NCBI GenBank assembly: GCA_028289585.1
Contig: JANQPI010000035.1
Location: 404,717-468,716, forward strand
Direction: 5' to 3'
From: Candidatus Zixiibacteriota bacterium
GTDB lineage: Bacteria; Zixibacteria; MSB-5A5; GN15; FEB-12
Length of the DNA: 64,000 nucleotides
Positions 29,224 to 38,913 of the stretch are shown here, one piece after another. The notes under the pieces are model-generated. The model searched no databases and was not told the origin of the DNA. It worked only from the letters and a program-made list of their open reading frames with translations. The position numbers were made by a program, and so were the translations under genes. Positions within the stretch are counted from its first letter, which is position 1. Every line of letters begins with the position of its first letter.

Positions 29224-30555
29224 ATGAAGTTTTACATCGATCGATTAGGTTGTCCAAAGAATGACGTGGACGGTGATTACATTGCCGCACGGCTGGTTGC
29301 TGAGGGGCATACTCCCGTGTCGACGCCCGAAGATGCGGACACCGTTCTGGTCAACACTTGTGGCTTCATCCAGGCGGCGAAGGAAGAATCGATCGAGGCG
29401 ATCCTTGATCACACCGCGCGCAAGCAGCGCGGACATCTCCAGCAGGTGTTAGCCACTGGCTGCCTCAGTCAACGGTACGGCCGCGAACTCCTTGAGGAGA
29501 TCCCGGAACTCGATGGCGCGTTTGGCCACGGCGCGCTCGATTCGATCGCTCACACCGTTACGACCGGTGAGCGACCGAAAGAGGTCGTTAAACGTGAGGC
29601 TCGAAGCCTGGGCTACCTGACCTGGAAAGATCGCTTTATCTCCGATGCCTATCCCTGGTCATACCTGAAGATCTCCGATGGCTGCGATCGTACCTGTACA
29701 TATTGTGCCATTCCGGGAATGCGGGGACGCTTCCGAAGCCGTCCGCTTGACTCGATTATTCGCGAGGCAGAGTTTTTAGCCGCCAACGGGAAACGTGAAC
29801 TCATTCTTGTCTCGCAGGAAGCGACCCTGTGGGGATATGAACTTCCCGGGAAACCGTCGGTGATCACGTTGCTGGAGGCACTCGATCGCGTTAGCGGGAT
29901 CGAGTGGATACGACTCATGTATCAGTATCCGGCGGCCCTTAGTGACGATCTCATCGACTATATGGCCTCTGGCTCCAGGACATTGCCATATTTCGATCTG
30001 CCGATGCAACATGCCTCCACGACGGTACTCGATCGCATGAATCGCCGTGTCGAACAGGGCGATCTGACCCGTCTGATTGAACGCATTCGGACCGCCTCTC
30101 CCAACGCAACACTCCGAACCACGTTCATCGTTGGTTTTCCCGGCGAGTCCGATCGTGAGTTTGACGAGTTGATGAGTTTCACCGCTGAACATGAGTTTGA
30201 CCGCATGGGTGTTTTCACCTATTCGGCCGAGGAAGGAACGTCAGCGGCAACGATGTCGAGTCAGATTCCAGCAGAGATCGCTCGTCAGCGGGCCGATCAG
30301 CTGGAGTCGCTGCAGGCTGATATTGCCCATCACAAGGCCACGGATCTCATTGGAGACAACGTAATGGTCATGATTGACTCTGTTTCGGGCGACGGTCGGG
30401 CGATCGGCCGGACGGCGGCCGATTGTCCGGAGATCGATCAGGAAGTCAAACTCCGTGGTGAGAATTCCAGTGTGGGAGACCTGGTCACGGTGCGTATCAC
30501 CGATGTTGATGCCCTTGACCTGGTAGGCGATGTGGCTAGCGAGCGGGTAGCATGA
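29224..30555 (+). CDS. rimO: Radical SAM methylthiotransferase, RimO type (ribosomal protein S12 Asp)
   Basis: The 443-residue protein has the N-terminal cluster domain (RLGCPKNDVDGDYIA, VNTCGFIQAAKEESIEAI, TGCLSQRYG), the radical SAM core CDRTCTYCAIPGMRGRFRSR (about 155-174), and a C-terminal TRAM domain. The LGCPKN opening and the CGFI segment are RimO-like rather than MiaB-like. RimO methylthiolates an aspartate of S12. The start follows the lolA stop with no gap, and its stop overlaps the transglycosylase by 4 bases. Confidence 0.9.
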   Translation: MKFYIDRLGCPKNDVDGDYIAARLVAEGHTPVSTPEDADTVLVNTCGFIQAAKEESIEAILDHTARKQRGHLQQVLATGCLSQRYGRELLEEIPELDGAFGHGALDSIAHTVTTGERPKEVVKREARSLGYLTWKDRFISDAYPWSYLKISDGCDRTCTYCAIPGMRGRFRSRPLDSIIREAEFLAANGKRELILVSQEATLWGYELPGKPSVITLLEALDRVSGIEWIRLMYQYPAALSDDLIDYMASGSRTLPYFDLPMQHASTTVLDRMNRRVEQGDLTRLIERIRTASPNATLRTTFIVGFPGESDREFDELMSFTAEHEFDRMGVFTYSAEEGTSAATMSSQIPAEIARQRADQLESLQADIAHHKATDLIGDNVMVMIDSVSGDGRAIGRTAADCPEIDQEVKLRGENSSVGDLVTVRITDVDALDLVGDVASERVA

Positions 30556-31202
30556 TCCAGATCGATCGACTTGGCATCTACATTTCAAAGCCGGTGGCGA
30601 TCATGTTGGTCGGTGTGTACCTGATGCAATCAGCCGCACTCGTCTATTTAGTTCAGGATAAATACGAGCTGGAAAAGCAGATTACGTTCCAGCAGCAGCG
30701 GATGCGAGAACTCGAGGAGCGACTTGAGATCTTGAACGCAATCGAGGGGTTGCAGATTGGCTTCAATGATCAGGAAGTGCGTGAACTGAGCACGATCATC
30801 TACGAAGAAGCGAACGCGTACGGGCTTGATCCGTTCTTCGTCCTGTCAGTTATCCTCGTCGAATCCTCATTCAAACGTGGACAAAAGTCGCCTGTTGGGG
30901 CACTCGGTCTTATGCAGGTAATGCCGTTTGTGGGGGAGGATGTCGCGCAACGATCGGGATTGGTCGAATGGGAGGGACCGAATACGCTTTTCGACTATGA
31001 GTCAAACATTCGTATCGGGATGCGTCACCTCTTCGAGCAGATCATGAAATTTGAAGATGTCAACAAAGCGCTCGTGGCGTACAACATGGGAGAGACACGC
31101 CTTCGCAATCTGATGCGTCGGGATGTACCTTTGCCGCAGAAGTACCTGCAACGTGTGATCACCAACTATACGATGCTGAAGGAGCGCTACCGCGCCGCAT
31201 GA
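30552..31202 (+). CDS. Membrane-anchored lytic transglycosylase (SLT domain)
   Basis: The 216-residue protein has one N-terminal membrane segment (VAIMLVGVYLMQSAALVYLV), a short coiled coil (about 35-62), and an SLT/lysozyme-like domain. The catalytic Glu lies in ILVESSF (about residue 105), followed by SPVGALGLMQVMP and VAYNMGETRL. It should cleave glycan strands of murein, leaving 1,6-anhydromuramyl ends. It overlaps rimO and bamD by 4 bases each. Confidence 0.88.
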   Translation: MIQIDRLGIYISKPVAIMLVGVYLMQSAALVYLVQDKYELEKQITFQQQRMRELEERLEILNAIEGLQIGFNDQEVRELSTIIYEEANAYGLDPFFVLSVILVESSFKRGQKSPVGALGLMQVMPFVGEDVAQRSGLVEWEGPNTLFDYESNIRIGMRHLFEQIMKFEDVNKALVAYNMGETRLRNLMRRDVPLPQKYLQRVITNYTMLKERYRAA

Positions 31203-32134
31203 TGACTAGAAAACTGACCACGCGCCCATACTCGGGTCTCATTGTCGCCATTACCTTGCTGATCATTGTTGGTTGTGCTGGGCAAACGGCACTGAATCGG
31301 CTATCAGCAGCGGAACTGATGGCGGGCGGACTCGAACGCTATGACCGCGAGCGCTACAACGGCGCGATTGAGTATTTTCAGCAAGTTCTCTTCAACTTTC
31401 CCGGCTACGGTGGTGCCGATTCCGCTCAGTACTTCCTCGCCATGTCGTACTTTGGCGGCGAGAACTATCCGATCGCTCAAGTCGAGTTCAATCGTCTGAT
31501 GCTTAACTATCCGGCATCAGAGTTTACCACCAATGCTCAGTTTCTGCGTGCTGTCTGCTATTACGAAGGAACACCCGGTCATTACGGGCTCGACCAGAGC
31601 GACCTCAATGTCGCCATTCGCCAGTTCGAAGACTTCATTATCGATCATCCGGAATCTGAGTTTGCCACCGATGCGCAAGCCTACATCGACGAAGCCCGCG
31701 ATCGACTCGCCCGCAAAGATTATAGCGCAGGAGTGGTGTACCTGCGCATCAATGCCCTGAGTGCGGCTGAGATCTATTTCCAGCGAGTGATCGACGAATA
31801 TACATCGTCCACATTCGCTGCTGAGGCAGCCTTCTTTCTGGCCGAAATCGCTGAGAAAAAGGCTGACTTCACCCTCGCCGCGCAACGCTATCGCAATTTC
31901 GTTGCTGCCTACGGCAGTCACCGGTGGGCGGAAAAGGGGACTGAACGCCAACGCAAGATGCTCTGGGAAGCCGCCCAGACGGCTCTCCTGAACGGTGATC
32001 TGATCCGCGCCGAAGAACGTTTAATCGAGTATCAGACAGCGTTTCCCAATGACTCCCGCCAGGCTGAGATCGAGAACCTGCTGCGACAAATCGAGAAAGA
32101 TCAGTCGGCAGCAGCACAGGTCAATGTCGAATAG
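31199..32134 (+). CDS. bamD: BamD-like outer membrane assembly lipoprotein
   Basis: The 311-residue protein has a lipoprotein signal peptide with lipobox IVGCAG (Cys near residue 26) and repeated TPR units (YDRERYNGAIEYFQQVLFNF, YFGGENYPIAQVEFNRLMLN and others). This is the pattern of BamD/YfiO, which with BamA inserts beta-barrel proteins such as the LptD encoded nearby. It is somewhat longer than E. coli BamD, with an extra C-terminal TPR. It overlaps the transglycosylase by 4 bases. Confidence 0.85.
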   Translation: MMTRKLTTRPYSGLIVAITLLIIVGCAGQTALNRLSAAELMAGGLERYDRERYNGAIEYFQQVLFNFPGYGGADSAQYFLAMSYFGGENYPIAQVEFNRLMLNYPASEFTTNAQFLRAVCYYEGTPGHYGLDQSDLNVAIRQFEDFIIDHPESEFATDAQAYIDEARDRLARKDYSAGVVYLRINALSAAEIYFQRVIDEYTSSTFAAEAAFFLAEIAEKKADFTLAAQRYRNFVAAYGSHRWAEKGTERQRKMLWEAAQTALLNGDLIRAEERLIEYQTAFPNDSRQAEIENLLRQIEKDQSAAAQVNVE

Positions 32135-32156
32135 GGAGGATGCGCCGCCCGGTAAG

Positions 32157-32750
32157 ATGATGGCCGGACACTGGGGAGTGTTCGGCGGCGCCTTCGATCC
32201 CATCCACTATGGTCATCTGAACCTCGCCCGCCGTATCCAGGAGCGAACTGACCTCGACGGCGTGCTGGTCATACCTTCGTATCGACCGCCACACCGCTCC
32301 GAACCGGAGGCATCGTTCGCTCATCGAATCCACATGCTGACGTTGGGGACAGCGAACGAAACCGATTGGCTGATCTCGACAATTGAAACATCACTCGACG
32401 GACCGGGATACGCGGTCGATGTCGTTGCTGCGCTCCGCCAAACATACCCGGGAATCGAACTCTCATTTATCATCGGCGCCGACCAGGTCCAATATCTGAC
32501 CACCTGGCATGATTCTGAACGTCTGTTCGCAAGTGTACCGTTTATTACGGGAACGCGGCCGGGTACCGATGTGGAAAATGCGATACCCCCAGGATGTCGA
32601 CTTCGCTATGTTGACGTCGGTGAAGTGGCGCTTTCGTCAACAGATATCCGTTCGGCGCTACGCCATCAACGGTGGCCCGAGGTTCTGGAAGGTATGATTC
32701 CGCCTCCGGTCGTTGCCTACATACTGGAGCACAATCTTTATAGTGACTGA
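32157..32750 (+). CDS. nadD: Nicotinate-nucleotide adenylyltransferase
   Basis: NadD adenylylates nicotinate mononucleotide in NAD synthesis. The 197-residue protein begins with GVFGGAFDPIHYGHLNLA, the HxGH-type nucleotidyltransferase motif, and has IPSYRPPHR and the C-terminal SSTDIRSAL signature. The ATG at 32157 is used; an ATG at 32124 (overlapping bamD) would add 11 residues, and a GGGAGG at 32135-32140 fits neither start well. It overlaps polA by 8 bases. Confidence 0.92.
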   Translation: MMAGHWGVFGGAFDPIHYGHLNLARRIQERTDLDGVLVIPSYRPPHRSEPEASFAHRIHMLTLGTANETDWLISTIETSLDGPGYAVDVVAALRQTYPGIELSFIIGADQVQYLTTWHDSERLFASVPFITGTRPGTDVENAIPPGCRLRYVDVGEVALSSTDIRSALRHQRWPEVLEGMIPPPVVAYILEHNLYSD

Positions 32751-35466
32751 TCGCAAACGAGTCTTTCTCCTCGATGGTCCGGCGATGTATTACCGGGCCT
32801 TCTTCGCGTTCATCCGCAATCCACTGATCAATTCGAAGGGCGAGAATACGTCCGCAGCGTTCGGATTTATCTCGGCACTGCTTAAGATTCTCAAAGACGA
32901 AAACCCCGACTACATTGCGGTGGCGTTCGATACCGACAAGCCGACGTTCCGTCACAAGCTCTACGACGAATACAAATCGACGCGTGCCAAGATGCCGGAA
33001 GAGCTTGTCGAATCGCTTCCTCGGATCGACGAAGCTGTCACGGCCTTTCGGATACCATCGTTTCGGATCGATGGTGTCGAAGCGGATGATATCATTGGAA
33101 CGATTGCCAAGCGCTGTGCTGCCGCTGGACACGACGTCTACTGTGTCACCGCTGACAAAGACTACTTCCAGCTCGTCGACGATCGCATTCGCATTTACAA
33201 TCCGACCAAGCCGAACGTTGATGTTGAAATCCTCGATCGGGACGGCGTGATCGGTAAATTTGGTGTCGCTCCGGAACAGGTAATCGACAAGCTCGCCCTC
33301 ATGGGAGACAGTTCCGATAACGTTCCCGGTGTCCCCGGAATCGGGCAGAAGACCGCTGAGAAGCTGCTCGCGGAGTTTGGATCGCTTGAGGCGATCCTTG
33401 ACAATGCCGATTCGATTTCGGCCAAGGGAGTACGCACCAAGATCTCGGAGAATGTCGACAAAGCGAAACTTTCCCAGGAACTCGTAACGATTGATATCAA
33501 CGTCGAACTCGATATCGACGTCGAGGACTTGAAGCGGCAGGAGATCGACTACGACGCGGCCAAAAAGCTCTTCTTCGAACTTGAGTTCCGCCGTCTGATT
33601 CGTGAACTCGATCCGGATGCGGATGAAACCGACGATCAGGCAAAGGCGACTGAGTCAGCGGCTACCGATCAAGCCTATCATCTGGTACCGAACCTGAAAG
33701 ACCTCAAGGCGCTCGTCGCCAAACTGCGCCAGTCAGATTGGGTTGCGGTCGATACCGAAACGACCGGCCTCGATTTCATGACCGCCGATCTAGTCGGTGT
33801 GTCGCTCTGCAATCGCGATGGTACCGCTTACTACGTTCCACTGGCGCACGATGAAGCAGACAAGAATATCGATCCGAAGAAAGCCCTCGCCGAGCTAGCT
33901 AAGCTGTTGACTGATCCCTCAGTGCCGAAGATCGGCCAGAACATCAAGTACGACTTGCACGTGCTGCGGCGGGCCGGGTGTGATATCATACCGATCGGCT
34001 TCGATACGATGCTGGCGTCGTACGTCCTCGATCCATCAAGCCGCCAGCACGCGCTCGACATTCAGGTGCTGAAACACTTCGACTACAAGATGCAGCCGAT
34101 CACTGACCTCATCGGTAGTGGCAAGAAACAGCTCTCGTTTGCCGCTGTTCCCGTCGATCAGGCAACGTATTACGCCGCCGAGGACGCCGACTTCACGTTC
34201 CGCCTGAAATCCGTTCATGAACCACGCCTCAAGGAACGCGAGGTCGAAACGCTCTTTACCGATATCGAACTGCCGCTGGTACCGGTGCTGGCTGACATGG
34301 AAGCAGCCGGCGTGCGGCTCGATCGCGAGTTTCTCGACGATCTCTCGGCCGAGATGGCGACCAAGATCGGTGACCTTGAACGTCAGATCTACGACATCGC
34401 CGGAGGCGAGTTCAACATCAACTCGACCCAGCAGCTGTCACACATTCTGTTCGAGAAACTCGGCCTCCCGACCAAAGGGAAGACCGCCAAGAAGACGGGC
34501 TATTCGACCGACCAGTCAGTCCTCGAAGAGCTCGCCCACATTCACGAGTTCCCACAGCTGATTCTCGATTACCGTCAGTTGACCAAGCTCAAATCGACCT
34601 ACGTTGATGCACTCCCAACGATGCTCAACGCTGAGACCGGGCGGGTACACTCGTCGTTTAATCAGACGATTGCGGCGACGGGTCGGCTTTCATCGGCCGA
34701 TCCGAATCTACAGAACATTCCGATTCGGACCGAGGAAGGTCGCCAGATTCGCAAAGCGTTTATCCCGCGCTCTGATGACTACGTTCTGTTGGCTGCCGAC
34801 TACTCGCAAATCGAATTGCGTATCCTCGCGCACTATGCCGAAGACCCGGCGCTTATCGAGGCGTTCACCAACAACGAGGACATCCATCGCCGCACCGCCT
34901 CGGAAGTCTTTGAGGTCGATCTTGACGATGTCACCGACGATCAACGTCGCTCAGCCAAGACCGCCAACTTCGCAATCATCTACGGCGTATCGGCGTTTGG
35001 GCTAGCCCAGCAATCGACGTTGTCTCAGGACGAAGCGAAGCAGTTTATCGAGAAGTACTTCGAGCGCTATCCGGGGATCAACGCCTACATGGAGCGGACC
35101 AAAGAGTTTGCGCGCGAGCATGGGTATGTGACGACGATGTTCAACCGTCGCCGCTATCTCCCGGAGATCAAGGCGAAGAACTACAATATCCGTCAGTTTG
35201 CCGAGCGGACCGCGATCAACACGCCGATCCAGGGGACAGCGGCGGATATCATCAAGCTGGCAATGCTCGATATTCACAAGCGCATGGACGGCATGCAGTC
35301 TCAGATGATTCTGCAGGTGCACGATGAGTTAGTTTTCGACGTTCACGAATCGGAAGTCGAGAAAGTCACCAAGATCGTGAAGGCGGGTATGGAAGGGGCA
35401 GCAAAGCTGCAAGTACCGCTTGTCGCCGAGATCGGCACCGGCCCGAACTGGCTCGAAGCGAAGTAG
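32743..35466 (+). CDS. polA: DNA polymerase I
   Basis: From a GTG at 32743 the protein has 907 residues. The N-terminal 5'-3' flap exonuclease domain runs from FLLDGPAMYYRAF to past KLALMGDSSDNVPGVPGIG. The 3'-5' proofreading domain keeps its acidic residues (AVDTETTGLD, and AAEDADFT). The polymerase has motif A DYSQIELRILAH, motif B RRSAKTANFAIIYG and motif C LQVHDELVFDV. All three activities look intact. The start overlaps the nadD stop as GTGACTGA. Confidence 0.96.
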   Translation: MTDRKRVFLLDGPAMYYRAFFAFIRNPLINSKGENTSAAFGFISALLKILKDENPDYIAVAFDTDKPTFRHKLYDEYKSTRAKMPEELVESLPRIDEAVTAFRIPSFRIDGVEADDIIGTIAKRCAAAGHDVYCVTADKDYFQLVDDRIRIYNPTKPNVDVEILDRDGVIGKFGVAPEQVIDKLALMGDSSDNVPGVPGIGQKTAEKLLAEFGSLEAILDNADSISAKGVRTKISENVDKAKLSQELVTIDINVELDIDVEDLKRQEIDYDAAKKLFFELEFRRLIRELDPDADETDDQAKATESAATDQAYHLVPNLKDLKALVAKLRQSDWVAVDTETTGLDFMTADLVGVSLCNRDGTAYYVPLAHDEADKNIDPKKALAELAKLLTDPSVPKIGQNIKYDLHVLRRAGCDIIPIGFDTMLASYVLDPSSRQHALDIQVLKHFDYKMQPITDLIGSGKKQLSFAAVPVDQATYYAAEDADFTFRLKSVHEPRLKEREVETLFTDIELPLVPVLADMEAAGVRLDREFLDDLSAEMATKIGDLERQIYDIAGGEFNINSTQQLSHILFEKLGLPTKGKTAKKTGYSTDQSVLEELAHIHEFPQLILDYRQLTKLKSTYVDALPTMLNAETGRVHSSFNQTIAATGRLSSADPNLQNIPIRTEEGRQIRKAFIPRSDDYVLLAADYSQIELRILAHYAEDPALIEAFTNNEDIHRRTASEVFEVDLDDVTDDQRRSAKTANFAIIYGVSAFGLAQQSTLSQDEAKQFIEKYFERYPGINAYMERTKEFAREHGYVTTMFNRRRYLPEIKAKNYNIRQFAERTAINTPIQGTAADIIKLAMLDIHKRMDGMQSQMILQVHDELVFDVHESEVEKVTKIVKAGMEGAAKLQVPLVAEIGTGPNWLEAK

Positions 35467-35470
35467 AGCA

Positions 35471-35977
35471 TTATCTCCAAAGTGGAGACCTAATCCAGTG
35501 CGGATGAAGTAACGAATGGTCCGCCTTTGTGAAAAAGGCCTTCGCCAAACGGTCGATACCGTTCGTGACCCCGCAAAAGCACCACCGCTTGCTGAATTTG
35601 TCGTTACGTATTCTGCGTTTTCCGATGTGGCTGACCTCTACGTTAGCCCGCCCGTACACGCGTTTTAGATGATCGGAGTTTCCGGAGCTCCATGATACGC
35701 CCGAAGGCATCCAATCTGAAGCATGCGCTACCTTGTCGTCAGTTCTATCAAGTACGAAGAACTCACAGAGATTTCGGACGTGAATCACCCATGATTCGAT
35801 AAGAGCACTGGTGATCCGATCATTTGGTCTCGGATAACGATATTTACATGCTTCTACAGCGGTTTCTGACTCCCAACCGAACTGTCCACCGAGATACTGC
35901 AACATTCCCACTTCATAGTATACGTCGCCCGATAGCTCTATCAGCTCCACAGCAGTTAGATGGATACGCGAGGTCAT
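35471..35977 (-). CDS. HEPN-like conserved unknown protein
   Basis: The 168-residue protein is not assigned to a named family. A helix reading ALIESWVIHVRNLCEFFVLD, an R-x-x-x-x-F type pattern, and RANVEVSHIGKRRI resemble a recurrent group of small bacterial HEPN-like proteins of unknown function. HEPN domains can be RNases or structural partners in toxin-antitoxin and defence modules. It ends 4 bases from polA (convergent) and starts 25 bases after the amidase stop, so it may be the last gene of that operon. Its base composition looks less GC-rich than its neighbours. The function is unknown. Confidence 0.55.
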   Translation of the reverse strand: MTSRIHLTAVELIELSGDVYYEVGMLQYLGGQFGWESETAVEACKYRYPRPNDRITSALIESWVIHVRNLCEFFVLDRTDDKVAHASDWMPSGVSWSSGNSDHLKRVYGRANVEVSHIGKRRIRNDKFSKRWCFCGVTNGIDRLAKAFFTKADHSLLHPHWIRSPLWR

Positions 35978-36002
35978 GGCTTAATCTTGCGTCCCTAGGA
36001 TC

Positions 36003-37901
36003 TCATCTCTCTATGCCTCGCGCGATTGCCCTAGACAATCGTTCCTGCCAGCCCTTCGACTTCAGCTTTGCCTCGTTTTCGGGGATCATCATGAAGCCGC
36101 ACTCGACCAGCACCGCCGGACAGACCGTCAATCGCGCGACATAGAGATTTCCATGGTAGAGCCCGTAGTCCCGATTGCCGGGGATGCGCAGCAGTTCAGT
36201 CTGAATTGACTCGGCGAGCGCCTTTGACTGCGGATGGTAGTAGAACGTCGACACCCCGTGGTTCTCAAACGGATTGACACCGTCGGGTAAGGCGTTGTTG
36301 TGGACCGAAATGAAGATATCCGGCCGGGCTGCCCGGGCCATTGGCACGCGCGCGCGGAGGTCAACATGCGACGTGTCCTCACGCGTCATGATGACTGTCG
36401 CTCCCTCGGCCTCAAGTAGATCCCGAAGTGCGAGTGAGATGCCGAGATTAGCATCCGCTTCGGTAAAGCCGGTTGGACCGATTGCGCCAGGATCAGCCGA
36501 GTGTCCCGGGTCGATCATGATCGTCTTGCCGGCTAATCCATAGCGCGGTTCGGGTGCAGGGAAGAGGGCAAAGACAAATTGCGTACCGCGATAGTACGCA
36601 TCGTAGCCCCACAGATCATCTTTCAGCTTAATCGTCAGTTCGTACAGCCCTGGCTCCGGTTGCTGCCACGTGAGAATGTCGATCTGCTGATCGGTCGAAT
36701 CGTACCTTATCCAGTCGGTATCGCTCGTGACACCGAACAAACGCACGCGAATTGTCCGGAGATCGTCGACAATCACCTGAAACGGATGTTTCTGTGTCAG
36801 GTTTGTCGTCACCAGTGTCGAGTCGGTATCAGCGAAGATGCGCCAGACAGTCACGTACGACTGCGGCGGTGTTGTCCCGGCCGGTAATCGTTCACATGCC
36901 GTTGTGTCAAACCAGGCGAACTGATTGTCGGCGAGTTGCGCCTTGTACCAGCCACCCTCGCGGGCAACGACCAATGCCTCGATCGAGTCCGGTTGCCAGA
37001 TCGTCAGGTACCCCTTCGCCGGACCGTGCCGTAATGTCTGCAACGAGTCGACCAACCGGATAACAAACGGATACGACGAGTCGTTGACCGTCAGCACGTA
37101 ATCACTCGAGTTGTAGACGATTGCTTCCGGAATCACCGGTGTCAGGACCGGTTTGCGACGGACCAGCGAATCGTGCGTAACCGGTTTCGGCTCGAGCTGA
37201 GCATAGTCGGGCAGACGCAGCAAGTATTCGACGTGCACGTCGTAGATTGACGTTGTATCGGGCAGCTTAACATGGCCGGTATAGATACCATGAACGAGCA
37301 GGGATTCGGGAATCGCACCGTCGCCAAAGACCGACCGTCCCCAATACGGTTGGGGTCGCGGTGGCGCCTCAGTCATCGGAATCGAGTCGATCAACCCGGG
37401 CACTGTCGCCCACGCCTGACCGCCCGACGTTCCCCGAAACGCGATTGTCAGCATCGCGCCACCCGACATGACCAAATCACCGGCGGGTGGATCGATGTCG
37501 CCCACAATCACCAGCGAGTCGCGAGGTATCGCCAGCTGCGGTGATGGTACTAGTGTCGGCAACGAAGTTGTGGCGACGACTCTTGCGTCTCGATCACGCA
37601 ACTCGCAGGTGAACACGAAGCTATCTGGTGCGATCGGGATAAACGCCAACCAGCCACCGTCGCGGTGGATATCGACCGGATGGCTGTTGATTGTCAGGGT
37701 GAGATCGGCGACGTCTTGATCGCTGCGAATATGCCCAAAGATGAACGTCGAGTCGATTGCGGTCAGTCGTTGGTTCGGCTTTGGGTAGATAACAACGACC
37801 GAGTCGGCAGCGGAGAGTGACGGAGCAACGACAGCACACAGAAGTGCGATTATCGCACCGATATGTCGGCTAGTCGGTAGCGATGTACTTCTCAACGACA
37901 T
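36003..37901 (-). CDS. N-acetylmuramoyl-L-alanine amidase (Amidase_3) with N-terminal extension
   Basis: The 632-residue exported protein starts at ATG 37901, inside the last 32 bases of the epimerase gene, giving a signal peptide (IGAIIALLCAVVAPSLSAAD). Long beta-rich modules, including an SH3-like stretch near REGGWYKAQLADNQFAWFD, precede an Amidase_3 domain. Its zinc and catalytic residues lie in KTIMIDPGHSADPGAIG, TEADANLGISLALRD, FISVHNNALPDG and VLVECGFMMIPEN. It cleaves peptide stems from muramic acid. Earlier in-frame starts lie deeper in the epimerase gene and are rejected. Confidence 0.9.
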   Translation of the reverse strand: MSLRSTSLPTSRHIGAIIALLCAVVAPSLSAADSVVVIYPKPNQRLTAIDSTFIFGHIRSDQDVADLTLTINSHPVDIHRDGGWLAFIPIAPDSFVFTCELRDRDARVVATTSLPTLVPSPQLAIPRDSLVIVGDIDPPAGDLVMSGGAMLTIAFRGTSGGQAWATVPGLIDSIPMTEAPPRPQPYWGRSVFGDGAIPESLLVHGIYTGHVKLPDTTSIYDVHVEYLLRLPDYAQLEPKPVTHDSLVRRKPVLTPVIPEAIVYNSSDYVLTVNDSSYPFVIRLVDSLQTLRHGPAKGYLTIWQPDSIEALVVAREGGWYKAQLADNQFAWFDTTACERLPAGTTPPQSYVTVWRIFADTDSTLVTTNLTQKHPFQVIVDDLRTIRVRLFGVTSDTDWIRYDSTDQQIDILTWQQPEPGLYELTIKLKDDLWGYDAYYRGTQFVFALFPAPEPRYGLAGKTIMIDPGHSADPGAIGPTGFTEADANLGISLALRDLLEAEGATVIMTREDTSHVDLRARVPMARAARPDIFISVHNNALPDGVNPFENHGVSTFYYHPQSKALAESIQTELLRIPGNRDYGLYHGNLYVARLTVCPAVLVECGFMMIPENEAKLKSKGWQERLSRAIARGIER

Positions 37902-38913
37902 CTCGCTTGAGGCGTGGGCCACCGATGATTTCCCGATCGACGGTGATCTCACCATGGTCATTACTGATACCGAACGCGATATCCTCTTCCAGAAGCTGTG
38001 GTCCATCAAGATCGCAGTAGTCGGCAAGCGAGGACATGTAAATCGACGGTGCGATACCGAACGACGATTCGACCATGCAACCCAGCATCACTTTCTTCTC
38101 AGCATCGCGCACCGCTTTCGCCAGCGCGACCGAATCGACAATACCGCCCGCCTTTTCCATTTTGACGTTCACGCCGTCAACATGCTCTTTTACCTTCTCG
38201 AAGTCCTCAACCGAGTTGACGCCTTCATCGGCAATGAGATGAACTTCCTCGCTCTTCCCCTTGAGGTGGGGCCAGTCGACGACGTTGGCTAACTTGGTCG
38301 GTTGCTCGATGATCGACACACCGATTTTGTTAAGATAGTAGATATTCTCTTCAGCCTCAGCCGGTGTCCAGCCACCGTTGGCATCAATACGGAACTCTTT
38401 ACCCTGGATCGCCTCCAACGCGGTGATGACCTGCTTGTCACGATCACGATCTTCACCAAGCTTAATCTTGAGCACCGGATACTGCGACGTGGTTATCGCC
38501 TCGATCATTTCTTTGGCCGTATCGAGGCCGATCGTCATCGACGTCGTAATCCCAACCGGTGTATAGAGCGACAGCAGCTCCCAGGGATACCGTTTCGATT
38601 CACCACTGAGGTAGTGGACCAACATTCCGGTTAACGCCGAGCGCGCAATCGGATGGATGTCGGTCCACTGCGAAATCATTGCAACGGTTTCGACTGTCGG
38701 TTCATCAACCTTCGCAAGGCGTTCAAACCCGGTTTCCAGATCGGACTGAAGGTCAGTAATCGTCGGTCCGGATTTTACCGAGGTTGCCGCTTCACCGATG
38801 TAGCGATTGTTCATTACGGCGAGCAGGTTTGTCTTGACCGACGTAGAGCCGCCCGAAACCGAAAACGTCTTCTTGAGCGGCAGGTCGAGTTTTACGTGGT
38901 GAAAGCTGTTCAT
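37870..38913 (-). CDS. ykfB: L-Ala-D/L-Glu (dipeptide) epimerase, enolase superfamily
   Basis: The 347-residue protein has the muconate-lactonizing-enzyme-like set of residues: the KxK pair in PVLKIKLGED, metal ligands in FRIDANGGW, IIEQP and LIADEG, and the second acid/base Lys in NVKMEKAGG. This matches AE epimerases (YcjG/YkfB) that convert L-Ala-D-Glu from murein to L-Ala-L-Glu. A GGAGG lies 6 bases before the ATG. It overlaps the NlpC/P60 gene by 4 bases and the amidase by 32, placing it in a murein recycling unit. Confidence 0.9.
   Translation of the reverse strand: MNSFHHVKLDLPLKKTFSVSGGSTSVKTNLLAVMNNRYIGEAATSVKSGPTITDLQSDLETGFERLAKVDEPTVETVAMISQWTDIHPIARSALTGMLVHYLSGESKRYPWELLSLYTPVGITTSMTIGLDTAKEMIEAITTSQYPVLKIKLGEDRDRDKQVITALEAIQGKEFRIDANGGWTPAEAEENIYYLNKIGVSIIEQPTKLANVVDWPHLKGKSEEVHLIADEGVNSVEDFEKVKEHVDGVNVKMEKAGGIVDSVALAKAVRDAEKKVMLGCMVESSFGIAPSIYMSSLADYCDLDGPQLLEEDIAFGISNDHGEITVDREIIGGPRLKRDVVEKYIATD

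Noticed and set aside
37902-38027. Longer N terminus of the amidase reading into the epimerase gene
   Set aside because: It would precede a clean signal peptide with 42 unrelated residues and overlap the epimerase by over 150 bases.
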